64,000 nt of DNA from Filosporella fistucella (Eukaryota; Ascomycota; Leotiomycetes; Helotiales). A program made the position numbers and the translations under genes. Location of the stretch: NCBI GenBank assembly GCA_030077755.1, contig JAQJZZ010000014.1, positions 2,480,001 through 2,544,000 on the forward strand, in the 5' to 3' direction. Positions 10,444-22,100 of the stretch are shown in pieces (position 1 is the stretch's first letter; each line of letters begins with the position of its first letter). Below the pieces are notes generated by a model. That model made no database searches. It saw nothing but the letters and a program-made list of their open reading frames with translations, and was not told the DNA's origin.

Positions 10444-13400
10444 TTTGTTACTCTGACGTAGCTCAAGAGCTTTGAACGTGCCGAAGAACCTGGGGAAAAT
10501 GGGATGTCAGACTCGATATGACCTCCACTATATCTTGTATTCCTCTCCGCAGATTTGATTTAGATATTTATGATATGCCGCTCTGAGGAGTGATTGATTC
10601 CTGGACGTCGTGCAGTCGCAAGGGGGCAGCCGGAACTAATTGCAAAGACACAGGGCGGGACTGAGTGCCGGTACTTACAGATATTGAGTCTCGACGCGTC
10701 AAAGGTCCTCGAGACGTGTTACTGCAGTCGCATAGAGTCGCGGGTGGATTTGGTAGAATTGTTGGTGGATTGTTGATTGATTTGAACGCGTGTGTTGCGG
10801 AAAGAGAAAGAGTTTGAGCAGAAGATGGAGTGGTCGGGAGAAAGAGTGTAGGGCTCCCGATTTGACACTAGGGTGGGTTAGCCAGGAAAATAAAGCAGGG
10901 GTCGCTCTTCGAGCCCAAGCCAACTTTTGACCCAGCCTTCAACCCGAACCCCTCCATGTCAATAATAATAATAAATATACGCATTTCAACCACTTTTTTG
11001 CACTCTATTTGAAGCTCTGATTGAGCACAATCGACTGAGTACTGATACGTATATCTTTTATTGTGTTGGGAAAGTTTATGGTTCTCTACAGATTTCCGGC
11101 GAGCCGTATGAAAACATAGCCATTTATCGAGAAATCCACCTCGATATCGCCCCTTATTGAAGCACAAAACGAACGACAAATAATTTGTCTGCGACACTCC
11201 AATGAGCATTATCATTGTAGTTTGATGTTACTTGGAGAATGGTGAGATGGTATCAGGACGTTGTGGTTGAAGTCTTTGATATATGTGTAGGTTGGGGGTC
11301 CTCTGAAGGTAGTCCTTGAATCCAGGGGTATTTCCTGTTACAGCCGATGGTCGCTTCCTTTCAACCTAGTCTCGATCCGATTTCCTCCCATACAACTTAC
11401 AATTATCGAAAACGAGGACATTCCGGATCGCATCAAACCAATTCATGGCAGCGCCGGCTTTGCCATCAACGATTCAGGTCCGTGGATGCCACGTTGAGAA
11501 GCGAGGTGAGCCTGGGATTTTAGCGTCCGGCGCACGTGATGCTCGCTTGTCTGACCTGGGACCTCGAGTGTTGACCATGACAGCACTTCCGCAACACCCC
11601 GCCGATTTCTGAATGTTCACCGCAACTTGGAAGTCCTGACATTTCAACTCTATGAATGGCAGACATGCTGAGTGGAGAGAATGAAATCGAGAAGACTCAC
11701 ATGGAAGGTTTTATTGCTTTACTCGCTAATTCAGGGGCTGCTTTCCATTTCTGGCAATTGACGAGTAAGAGCTGCCAGTGATGGCTTCCGGCACAATTTT
11801 GATGGTTGAGGCTATCACGACCGAAGTAGAACGCGCCATCAGGACCTTCACTCACCACAGGGCTGAATAAGATCCACAAGACGCCAGATATACTCCCGAA
11901 TCTGTCTACGAGAATTGATTGGGCTCTAAGTACTTCCACCTCGGCAAATGCCCTAGGTGGTTGTCTCCAATACCTCCCGTCAGCCTATCGCAATTGATTT
12001 ACTGTGTCCATGACCATGTTTCTATCCAGTCCTGATTTGGTACTACCTTTTTCATTCCTGCGTTCATCTCGGTCTACACTAATTGCATCAGGAATCGAGT
12101 TGACTTCCTCGTCATCTGCACCTTGAGCACATGACCAATTTCAACTGCATTGTACTTTACACAAAGCGCTTGTATGGCTCGATTTCTTTTCTTTCACTTC
12201 TCCAAGTGTTATGCCAACAATTGTCCTTCGACGAGTGGCCAAATTCAAATCATATTGCATCATCACCAATTTGATCTCACGACATGTTGCTATCCTAAAA
12301 AAACACTTCCTTCATTTACTATGCGACCTGCGGATGGCATGAAGTTAACAGCATACCAAAAGCAAAGATACAGCCGACATGAATAGCTATAGGGCTTCGT
12401 GTATGGGCAAGTAGGAAAGCACTCAATTCTTTTTTCATGGTAACCTGTCTTGTCCAATTATATTGTCCTTCGATTATTATCCTTGCAAAATGCTCCGTTA
12501 GCAGACTACCGAGGAAGAAAAACCAGACGCTTTGCCACTTATATGAATGCACATCAGCTCCACCTCAAATGACACCAGAGCAACATTTCCTCTCTTAGAA
12601 TTAGTCTGTTACTTGATCAACTATTGTAATCCTCGGAATATCGTTTTTCCGTTCCTAGCCCCAATCATGTGAGGTGTTGATACAAGTCCACTCCATCCTA
12701 TCCTAGTTTAAGTTATGCCGAAGGAGGTTGTAAACTCTATTCCAAGGTGATCGAAATCTTGATATGGGGCTTGAATTTAAAGATAAAGTTGTGTTGATGT
12801 GCTATTTCAGTCGGTACGTCGCAAACCTTCTGCAAGGCCGCAGATGCAGTCCATTCAGCCAGAATATATCCCCGACAGATTTCAAAGACGCAGAGTCTGG
12901 ATGTTACAATTACGATGTTTCTATTGCTACTGCATTAAGCAAGTGGCCGTTTTTTGGCAACAATGGGATTTCCAGCAATAGACGATCGTTCAATGGGCAA
13001 ATGAGCGTAGAGTATGGATCTGAGATACGCGACTAGTTATATGACACAATCTCCGACTTTGTAGTGTGAGAAGTTCCTGTGTATCTGAAGTGGTGCTCAC
13101 TCAGCATTTGCAAAAGAGTTACTCTAGTCGCATGCTGTCACTTGCTCGTGCATCATGGTTCTAGAACGACCTACCCATCATCATCATAGACCCCTTCGAC
13201 CTCGGGCTGAACCCACCCGTCGAATCTATCCTGAAACCTATACAAATCCCCAGGCCTTGGGTCAATAACCCAGTGCCAGCCGTCACCAAAACCAATGATC
13301 AATCACGTGATACAGTCAGCTTCGCCACGAAATCATCCATTCCAGGCAAATAGTAACCCGGCATCAATCCGATCCGAAATATCTCTCCAACCAAATGCAT

Positions 13401-14201
13401 TCATTTCGTTTTAAATTCTGACACATTTCCCAACATCATTGGCTAAACTACCCTTGGCGGCCGACGCTGACAGAGGACTCTTACCACCACAACGTATTTA
13501 CATGGGCGCCTGCACAACACACAAACTTCAAGCGCGCGTGTTATTTTCTGCCACCTGCCACCTGATCTATTTCAGAGTCACAGCCCTGCCTCGCTTGTTT
13601 CAGGATTTATTCATAGACATTCCCGCTTCTCTTCCGTGTGGCTTGTTTATGTTTTCTATTTTCTGTCTTTGCAGCGTTATCGCAATGTTGGTTGTGCGGT
13701 TTTCAATCTGCGCTGTGATGTGAGCGCACGAGGTGTCTTGAAGAAGGTCATCTGCAATTTTCTGAATTAGTGAGAATAAGCTCCAGCTGATTTCTCACGT
13801 TTGTTTGGGTAGCCCGTCATTTTTTCTCGCGATTTTACGAGTACGGTGGGTGAGATATTGACGATTGGCCGTTTATTCGGCCGCATTCGCATCCGTTCAA
13901 GTCAAGCCACCAAACGACCCGACAACCAACATCGCAGGCTGTGCTGTCTGTGCAAGCGCCAGCCCTGTCTCCCATAATAATTTTGTCATTCCAAATATAC
14001 CATTTCTTTTTGCCTTTTAAGTATAAAGATCGAGTGTTCCCCGCCAAGTATCTTCTTTATTCCCATCTGCAATTACATCATCTAATACGCCTTTGTTCTT
14101 AATATCTGAACCGTATTTCTTTCCTACACAAATTTTCTCTTGTGTTTCAATATCTCAATATATTTCGATAATTCTCTCATATCCTCGCAAATTATCTCAT
14201 C
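10444..14201. other. Gene-poor 3.7-kb region
   Basis: This is upstream of the Itc1-like gene and the cupredoxin-like gene. I find no supported coding sequence: open frames stay under about 115 codons and none shows a recognisable domain. A short AAT microsatellite lies at about 10962-10979. A TATAAAGATC-like element and a pyrimidine-rich leader precede the gene that starts at 14202. A minus-strand frame at 11697-11939 looks somewhat protein-like but has no splice partners I can support. Confidence 0.4.
10962..10979. repeat. Short AAT/TAA microsatellite
   Basis: A run of about five imperfect trinucleotide units (AATAATAATAATAAATA) in the gene-poor region. Seen directly. Confidence 0.6.
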
Positions 14202-15039
14202 ATGCGTTTCGCTACTACACTCAGCCTTATCGCTGCCACAGCATCTACAGTCTCTGCTCAAGCAGGCCAAAAAATACAAGTAGCAGTTGGTCAAAACGGT
14301 CTGAAGTTCACACCCGAAGACATCCAAGCCACCGTCGGCACCCTCATAGAATTTTCCTTCTTCCCAAAGGTACTTTACCCTCTCTGCCCCATCGCAAATC
14401 TAATCTAACCCCCAACAGAACCACTCAGTAACTCAATCTTCCTTCAAAGACCCCTGCCACCCCCTCGCAAACGGCTTCTTCTCCACCTTCCAACCCGTTG
14501 CCGCCGGCGCCACAGGAAACCAGACATTCACCATCACCGTCGTAGACAGTAAGCCGATCTGGATCTACTGCGGTCAAACTACCGGAAACCACTGTCAGTC
14601 TGGCATGGTAGCATCCATCAACGCTCCTAGCACAGGAAACACTCTTCTCGCGTTCAAAGCCCTAGCTCAGAATGCTACGTTATCCAGCTCTCCGGCAGGG
14701 GGAGCAGTAGGTGGCATTTTAGCACTTAAAGATACAACTGGAAGCTCGGCTGCTGTGGTGACGCAAACTGTTACGAAGAGTGTCACTGCTACGGTCACTA
14801 CTGAAGTCACGAAAGATGGGAGCTCGTACACTACTACTTACGGGACGACGTATGGTACTACTTATGCTACGGTTGTAGCGCAGACTACCGCCGGACCTTC
14901 TAGCTCTACGTCTGGGAGTGGCACTTCATCGAGCTCAAGTGCCAAGGCTACGCAAACAGGTAGTGGTGCGTTGAGAGTTGGTGTTCAAGGGGGTATGGCT
15001 GTTGGTGCGCTGGTTGTGGGATTGGTGGTTGGGTTGTGA
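14202..15039 (+). CDS. GPI-anchored cupredoxin-like extracellular protein, 262 aa
   Basis: Two exons, 14202-14369 and 14419-15039, with a 49-nt intron (donor GTACTT, acceptor ACAG). Residues 1-19 are a signal peptide ending in SAQA. Residues 20-120 form a cupredoxin-like fold: VAVGQNGLKFTPEDIQATVG, then NHSVTQSSF, PCHPLANGFF and WIYCGQTTGNHCQSGM. The His, Cys, His and Met positions expected of a type-1 copper site are present, but I cannot say whether copper is bound. The rest is a Ser/Thr-rich stalk (VTQTVTKSVTATVTTEV) ending in a small-residue and hydrophobic tail (MAVGALVVGLVVGL), typical of GPI attachment. Such fungal serine-rich cupredoxins sit at the cell surface and have poorly known roles. 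The assignment rests on domain layout. Confidence 0.85.
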
Positions 15040-15845
15040 GTTTAGTGTGAAGATGCATGTAATTTAGAGGCATGGGATGGAGTTACGAGGCTGTTTCTTG
15101 TGGATATATCTTTGTGGTATTGCAAAATTTGGTTTCCTGTCAGAAGACGTTGATGTCTTGAAGGATGGCAGGTGGTCGGCGCAATGAAAATGATAATCAA
15201 ATATTATATCAAAGATATGATACTCTGCTATCCCTTTCTCTTGTATTACATTATTCACCCTGATATTTCTCTATTGCCAATCCTACACCGGGTCTCAATT
15301 GCACACTCCGTGGTTTGGCGTTGAAGTGTTTAGAAACACGCCGGAAGGGATGAATAATAATTTACCCGAGATCCATCTGACGATATTTCAGATGAGATAG
15401 AATGAAGAGTGGGGTGAGTAGAGGATCGAATAAATCAAGTAGGAATCAGAGGCGAATAGAAGATAGGTAGCAAGAGGAGAGGTGAATGATAGAGAGGGGC
15501 CAAGTAGAGTGAGCAACGAATAACTAACAAGTATCAAAATGCCGACAGATAGTGAATTATTGACACGATCGCCTCGAATGTCGATACCTCAGGGCTCAAG
15601 TATTAGGCATTAAATCCCCTAAATCTACTGAAGTTCTGAACAAACAAATCATAGGGCCAACGTCACCCTGCATATTTCCCTGTGTCCCTTGGTGCAAGAA
15701 ACAGTTTCGATCCGGTCATGCAGTATGGAGGATGTTTATATGGTAAATTATATCTTCGGACTTAACGAGAGGGAGGCAGACGTAGTACCCACCTGAAATT
15801 CTTCGAGTTTATGAAGGATATCGAAACCAGGAAGTTATGCGTACA

Positions 15846-15994
15846 GCTGTGGGAGATTGGGGGATCGAGGAGATTGCCGCCTTCATATTGTCCAAGATGA
15901 GGGGTGAGAGGGTAGACCACAAATAGTACTATACAGAAGTGGGAGAACGGGGAGTCGAGGAGATGTCTGCCATGAGATCCTCCAAGCTTGTAGT
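15846..15994 (-). repeat. Diverged tandem repeat, two ~90-bp units
   Basis: Units beginning near 15848 and 15938 share GTGGGAGA..GGGG..TCGAGGAGAT and a TCCAAG block at the same spacing. On the minus strand both units read through a 108-codon frame (15762-16088) as GRHLLDSPFSHFC and GGNLLDPPISHSC. This looks like the remnant of a repeated coding or non-coding unit; no family is recognised. Confidence 0.45.
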
Positions 15995-16887
15995 ATGGGT
16001 GGGATTCGATAAGCTGAACAGCCTCCCATGCCCACAAAGGCTGGGAGGCGAGACTGAATACGAGACTTTGGTAGCTAGATGGCAACACTCTCGATGTTTT
16101 TATAGTCTGGCAACAAAAATTCGCTCTTTCCCGTTGACGGGAATGATTGAAGTTCTTTCCTGATTACAATTAGTCTTGTTAGGGGAATCAAGAGGGTAAT
16201 TATACCCTCTCCTTCCTATTAGAAATAGGATTCAAACTCGGGGAGTACAGACTTTCTACTCACAAGTTGGCAGATATGCTTATAAGTTCCTGCTTCAGTA
16301 AGGAATTGGTTTGCGTCAGTTGCCGAATAGAAGAGTGTTTGATATAGCTTTTTTACTTCAACGCCGCATGCTCGCATTCTAACTTTGAAGTTCGATTGAA
16401 TCTAGAGAACATAAGTAGTAAAGAACCCTACGGATTCGAAATCGTTCTAGCGCCCTAAGGAGCTGGGTATCGCAGATTTGCTAAAGTTCAAGAGAACAAT
16501 ACAGGTGAGTATCCATGACGTCGTGAGCTTGAAGTAATAGGTTGCATTGAGGAGCTGTTTCAGGTCGCTGAGATAGAATCAGACCCTAGAGTTGTCAGTA
16601 GTCTACCTCACACAGCGTTGTTAGGTAAGATAGATCTAGAAAGTGGCAAACATATATGACCATTTATGCGATCTGTACGGTGATACACCACGACATCTAA
16701 ACGACTTATCGGTTTTAGAATCTGATTCCTCTCTGACGCGAGTTCTTGACTTAATTTTGCCAACACATTGAGAATACAAGCATGATGGATTACTGTGAAC
16801 GGAAAGGTTGTCAATCGTGTACTCGTCCAAACTAGTGCGATCCCCTATTTTGACGAAACAGAAGCTCCCTACTCTCTCGGTACTAAG

Positions 16888-16916
16888 TTAACGTCCGACC
16901 CGGATGCTTGATAACA
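16888..16916. repeat. Direct repeat core, copy 1
   Basis: A 29-bp core containing CCGACCCGGATGCTTGATAA, identical at 27 of 29 positions to 17970-17998. Diverged similarity extends for at least 60-120 bp to the left of both cores. Confidence 0.6.
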
Positions 16917-17969
16917 AAATGTGGGATCCTGCTGTATATCTTCCGTGCTATTGTCACCTCACTTCTAACTAATGGAGATTAGATCCAATAATCCACATAC
17001 ACACGTAATAACCTCACTCGGAATTCTCAGCCCCCCTTGGTTCGTCGCAAGCAGACTGGATAGTATTAAGGAGCAAGATTGATACAATGCCTCCACGGTG
17101 ATGTGCTAATGCAGTGTATTCAAAACACGCCTGAGTAGTAGGTGGGTAATAATACTCTAACATTCTGCCTTTAAGAGACGAGATGAATTATTTGGAGAGG
17201 GCGGAGCTGGATTCCGCATTCAGATTCACGGCTGCTACTCCGTAATAAGTCAATGAATGTTTGGGTGAGGATGAGGTATAGCCACCACCACCAAATTGGT
17301 GTCCAGATTGGGGCACATACTGATGCGAAACCCACGCGGGGTTCAATTTCCATCAAAACATTATGTTCAGGTTTCAGTTTTCAGATCGACCTGTCCTAAC
17401 AAGTCTTTTCTTATTGAGTTAGCGGTCTGTATCTCCTGAGTACGACGGAGCCAGGCTTCATTACCCCTTTCTATCAGCGACCATAGAACACTCGGGGGTC
17501 TTTCAGTTGACTTGATAGATTCATTTTAGTGTTCCTGAAAATACGATTGCAAAATCCTCGATTGTCCCAGCCATTCAATATAGATGTCAGTCCTGTAGAT
17601 CGCGTATCTAGGAGCAAAGTACACTTCTGTGAGGCTGCCTGACTTTCACCGAGCTTTCGCATCTTTCTCTGCGCATGCAACGCATCGCTCGAAAATCAGC
17701 AAATGTCCTCTCTCCTCGCTCCCAACATATATTATAGCCGAGACATAAATTAGTCGTCTCCTTTTCCCCTCAAATCCTAGTCCAATATCAGGAACGTACT
17801 GCGTCCTCCAAAAATTTCCAAAATGGACATCAGCATGCCTGAACAAGCATTTCAATAGCAATATCTTTGTACGATGTCTTGGAACGTCAACCGATGATAG
17901 GTTAATCAATGCAGAGCCAAAACAGTGTCGTCCAGCTACTCTGACTAAAACTGCCACCTCGGCGCGAGT

Positions 17970-17998
17970 TTAACTTCCGACCCGGACGCTTGATAACA
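17970..17998. repeat. Direct repeat core, copy 2
   Basis: The second copy, containing CCGACCCGGACGCTTGATAA, in the same orientation as copy 1. It lies just right of the 103-codon minus-strand frame 17646-17957, whose first codons fall in the extended similarity. Confidence 0.6.
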
Positions 17999-18778
17999 TA
18001 ACGACTAGAGATCTTCCACAATCCTATCGTACCGGCTATAAATAAGTAAATGATAACAAATATCTAATAATTGGGATCTGACTGTTAAGATAACTTTAGG
18101 ATAAGGAGGATAATTGCACCGGCTAAGCAATTATATGCAAGGAGTAATAACTGTGGATAGTTAAGGATGTCGCAACATAGCAAAAGAAATGTAGAGCATA
18201 ACGATGACGTAGGTAAACACAGAAAAGAATATGTTGACATGATCCTCACAAAGTGACAGGTGACAAAGCAGCTGAAAATAGAGCTTGAAGCATATGTTGC
18301 TCTTCAGCAGCCAATGTCCTGCCTAGCATGCCAACACACCGTATAGAATGTAATCGTCATTCATATCTGATCGGAAACAAACTTTTAAACAGAGTCTTAC
18401 GTAGAAACGTGGCATATGCAAGCCAAACGGTATGTACTTGATGCTGAAGTGATATCGGGCGTCGGAGATTTCTGCCTCCTACCAAGCACCACGTGACTCG
18501 CATTCGGCTATGGACCAGTCACAGCCTTCGTCAGTCGGAGTCTGGAAACATCAAAAGTCCGCGTCTTCTCTTTTCCCTCTCAGCTCCACCAACAATACTC
18601 CGTAGCAACGACGAGAACACCGTTCCAGACCACGACCCGCAAAGTCTCTCATATCTGATTCGATTACGTCCGGTCTCATCTCTACCAACCTCACATTTGA
18701 TCCACAATTGATCCATAATGGAAACCTTCTTTTCGTGCACGTCCTTCAAGCGGCGCTGTCATTTTCGGACGCCTTGCG

Positions 18779-18803
18779 GTTCGGCCTTACGCTGAGGCCG
18801 AAC
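18779..18803. promoter_or_regulatory. Perfect inverted repeat CGG-N13-CCG in ABC transporter promoter
   Basis: GTTCGGCCT and AGGCCGAAC form perfect 9-bp arms around a 7-bp spacer, about 330 bp upstream of the transporter start. Facing CGG and CCG triplets are the usual half-sites of fungal Zn2Cys6 regulators. Binding is inferred, not shown. Confidence 0.45.
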
Positions 18804-18914
18804 TCACCCAATTCCAATACAACAGCAGACCCAAGAGATCGGATCACTACAAAGCACCATCCGGCATAGCATGCAGAACCCAGCCTGGTTCTTGTAGCTG
18901 CCCCTCGATCGCCC

Positions 18915-18932
18915 CTCGGCCTCTTGGCCGAG
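18915..18932. promoter_or_regulatory. Perfect inverted repeat CGG-N8-CCG in ABC transporter promoter
   Basis: CTCGGCC and GGCCGAG form perfect 7-bp arms around TCTT, about 200 bp upstream of the transporter start. It shares the CGGCC half-site with the inverted repeat at 18779-18803 but with different spacing. Confidence 0.45.
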
Positions 18933-19134
18933 CCGTATGATGATGATGGCATCTCAGGGTGTAAGTTAGCCCTGCAGATTAATGTGGGGCCCGTTTTGGA
19001 CATTTTCCTTTATGATGTTTTCAAAGTACTTTCTAGACTTTAGAGTTTTCTACTCTCTACTTAATCACTTTCGCTACCTCCAGTTTCATACTATTCTTGT
19101 TTCTTAATTCAACTTTTCCTATTATACCACGACC

Positions 19135-22100
19135 ATGGCGACGAACGAGCCAGAGGGGTTTGCCCCCATCACTTCACATGCTTCGCATCGTTCTCGTCCA
19201 CAATCCGAAGGACTCTTTCGCGCGTTTACCAATTCCTCTATCGTGTCTGCTCGGCGGAAAAGCAAAGCATACGACTCTGACGACGAAGGTGAAGATGATC
19301 CAATATCAAGCGATTGGAGTCTTATGCCAGAGATCAAGGCATTCTCTGACCAAAGTGAAAAGGATGGTGTTAGACGACGGAAGCTTGGTATCACCTGGAC
19401 CAATTTGACCGTTAAAGGTATCGGAGCAGATGCAGCATTCAATGAGAACGTGGGTTCGCAGTTCAATATCCCTCGAGCCATTAAGGAAGGTCGACGAGCT
19501 GCGCCATTAAAAACAATCATTGACAGCAGTCACGGATGTGTTAAGCCGGGAGAGATGTTACTGGTGCTTGGTCGACCTGGTTCAGGATGTACCACACTGC
19601 TCAAGGTGCTTGCAAATAATAGAGCTGGTTATGCAGAAGTGTCAGGCGACGTACATTGGGGTTCCCTGAATCCCAAAGAGGCGGAACAATTTCGAGGACA
19701 AATTGTCATGAACACTGAGGAGGAGTTGTTCTTCCCAACACTTACTGTTGGTCAAACAATAGATTTTGCAACCAGGATGAAGAGTATGTGTACCTCAAAT
19801 TCTCAAAGTATCTACTAATGCCCGGTCAGTTCCCTTCAACCTTCCTTCAAATAAGACAAACCCAGAGGAATTTCAGAAAGAGAGTCGAGATTTCCTTCTG
19901 AGATCCATGGGTATTTCCCACACCAGCGATACCAAGGTCGGAAACGAATACGTTCGCGGTGTTTCTGGAGGTGAACGCAAGCGAGTTAGCATTATCGAAA
20001 CCTTGGCCACTCGGGCATCCGTATTCTGCTGGGACAATAGTACACGAGGTCTTGATGCTAGCACGGCTCTCGAGTACACCAAGGCCATCCGTGCCATCAC
20101 AGATATTTTTGGCCTCGCCTCGATTGTCACCCTGTATCAAGCTGGAAATGGAATATACAACCTTTTCGACAAAGTTCTCGTCATTGACGAAGGAAAAGAG
20201 ATCTACTATGGACCAAGGAAAGAGGCCAGACCTTTCATGGAGAGTCTTGGTTTCGTTTGTGCCGATGGTGCGAATGTCGCCGATTACTTGACCGGTGTAG
20301 TCGTTCCATCAGAAAGGAGGATTCGAGAAGGATTCGAAGCTTCATTCCCGCGAACCGTGGATGACATCAGACAATGCTATCAGAAATCAAGCATCAAAAC
20401 TGATATGGAAGCCGAGTATTCATACCCTGCCAGCGACGAAGCAAAGACGAATACTGATGATTTCAAACTTGGTGTCACCCACGAAAAACACAAGAGCTTG
20501 CCAAAGAAATCACCCTTGACCACGAGCTTTATCACACAAGTCAAAGCTGCCGTGACTCGACAATATCAAATCCTTTGGGGTGATAAAGCAACATTCATCA
20601 TCAAACAAGCTTCTACCATCGCCCAAGCGTTGATTACCGGATCGCTCTTCTACAACGCGCCGTCCAATTCAGCTGGTCTCTTCGTCAAATCTGGTGCCCT
20701 TTTCTTTGCTCTTCTGTTCAACAGTCTTCTCGCTATGTCCGAGGTCACTGACTCATTTTCTGGTCGTCCTGTTCTCGCTAAGCATCGCTCTTTCGCACTC
20801 TATCACCCTGCCGCATTCTGTATAGCACAGATTACAGCTGATATCCCGGTGCTGTTGTTTCAAGTCTCGACATTCTCTATTATCCTATACTTTATGGTCG
20901 GTCTCAAGCAAGATGCAGGCTCCTTTTTTACTTTCTGGGTCATTGTCTTTGCGACTGCCATGTGCATGACGGCACTATTCAGGGCCATTGGTGCTGCCTT
21001 CAGCACTTTTGACGCTGCTAGTAAAGTTTCCGGGTTCATGATTGCAGCGTTGATCATGTATACTGGATATATGATTAGGAAACCACAAATGCACCCAGTG
21101 AGTAATCGTCCCGTTGTTTTAAGTCAAATTCTAATGTGCATTAGTGGTTTGTATGGATTTATTGGATAGATCCTTTAGCCTACGGCTTCAGTGCAATCCT
21201 GGCAAACGAATTCAAAAATACCATCATTCCATGTGTCGCAACTAATTTGGTACCAAATGGCCCTGGTTATACAAATTCTCTGTATCAAGCTTGCGCCGGT
21301 GTTGGAGGTGCTGGAGCCGGTGTTATCAGCGTGACTGGAGAGGAGTACCTCGCATCGCTCTCCTACTCGCCTGCTAACATCTGGCGCAATTTTGGTATCC
21401 TCTGGGCATGGTGGGCTCTCTTTGTCGCCATCACTATTATCTTCACCAGCCGATGGAAGTCAAGCTCCGGTAATAGTGGCTTCCTATTGATCCCAAGAGA
21501 AAATCAGAAGGAAACCAAACATCTCGCACCGGATGAGGAATCTCAAGTTGTCGATAGCGCTCGTAGCAAGGAACCTCCCACCTCAAGTGGTTCTTCTACC
21601 GATCAAACCCGAGTCAACGATGAACAGCTTGTTCGAAATACCTCTGTCTTCACCTGGAAGAATCTCACTTATACAGTGAAGACACCATCTGGCGATAGAG
21701 TTCTTCTAGATGATGTTCAAGGTTGGGTCAAACCTGGCATGCTGGGTGCGCTTATGGGATCCTCTGGTGCCGGAAAAACTACTCTTCTCGATGTCCTCGC
21801 TCAACGTAAGACTGATGGTACCATTCGCGGCTCAATTCTCGTCGACGGCCGTCCTTTGTCAGTCAGCTTTCAAAGATCAGCTGGTTATTGCGAGCAACTT
21901 GATATTCATGAACCTCTTGCGACTGTGAGGGAGGCTCTCGAGTTCTCTGCCCTGCTCCGTCAATCACGAGATACACCGAGAGAAGAAAAGCTCAAATATG
22001 TGGATACCATCATTGACCTTCTTGAAATGCACGATATCGAAAACACTCTTATCGGTACAACTGGTGCTGGACTTTCGGTCGAACAGCGCAAGCGACTGAC

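Larger units (their letters stand above)
15040..19134. other. Gene-poor, repeat-bearing region upstream of the ABC transporter
   Basis: About 4.1 kb with no intact gene that I can support. It contains a diverged two-unit tandem repeat (15846-15994), a pair of diverged direct repeats whose 29-bp core recurs 1082 bp apart (16888 and 17970), a possible tRNA-related fragment on the minus strand near 16228-16280, and the transporter promoter with two inverted repeats (18779-18803 and 18915-18932). The longest frame in the 17.5-18 kb part is 17646-17957 on the minus strand (103 codons, unrecognised). Confidence 0.5.

Noticed and set aside
11697..11939. 80-codon minus-strand frame that looks protein-like
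   Set aside because: No start context or splice neighbours could be established and no family is recognised.
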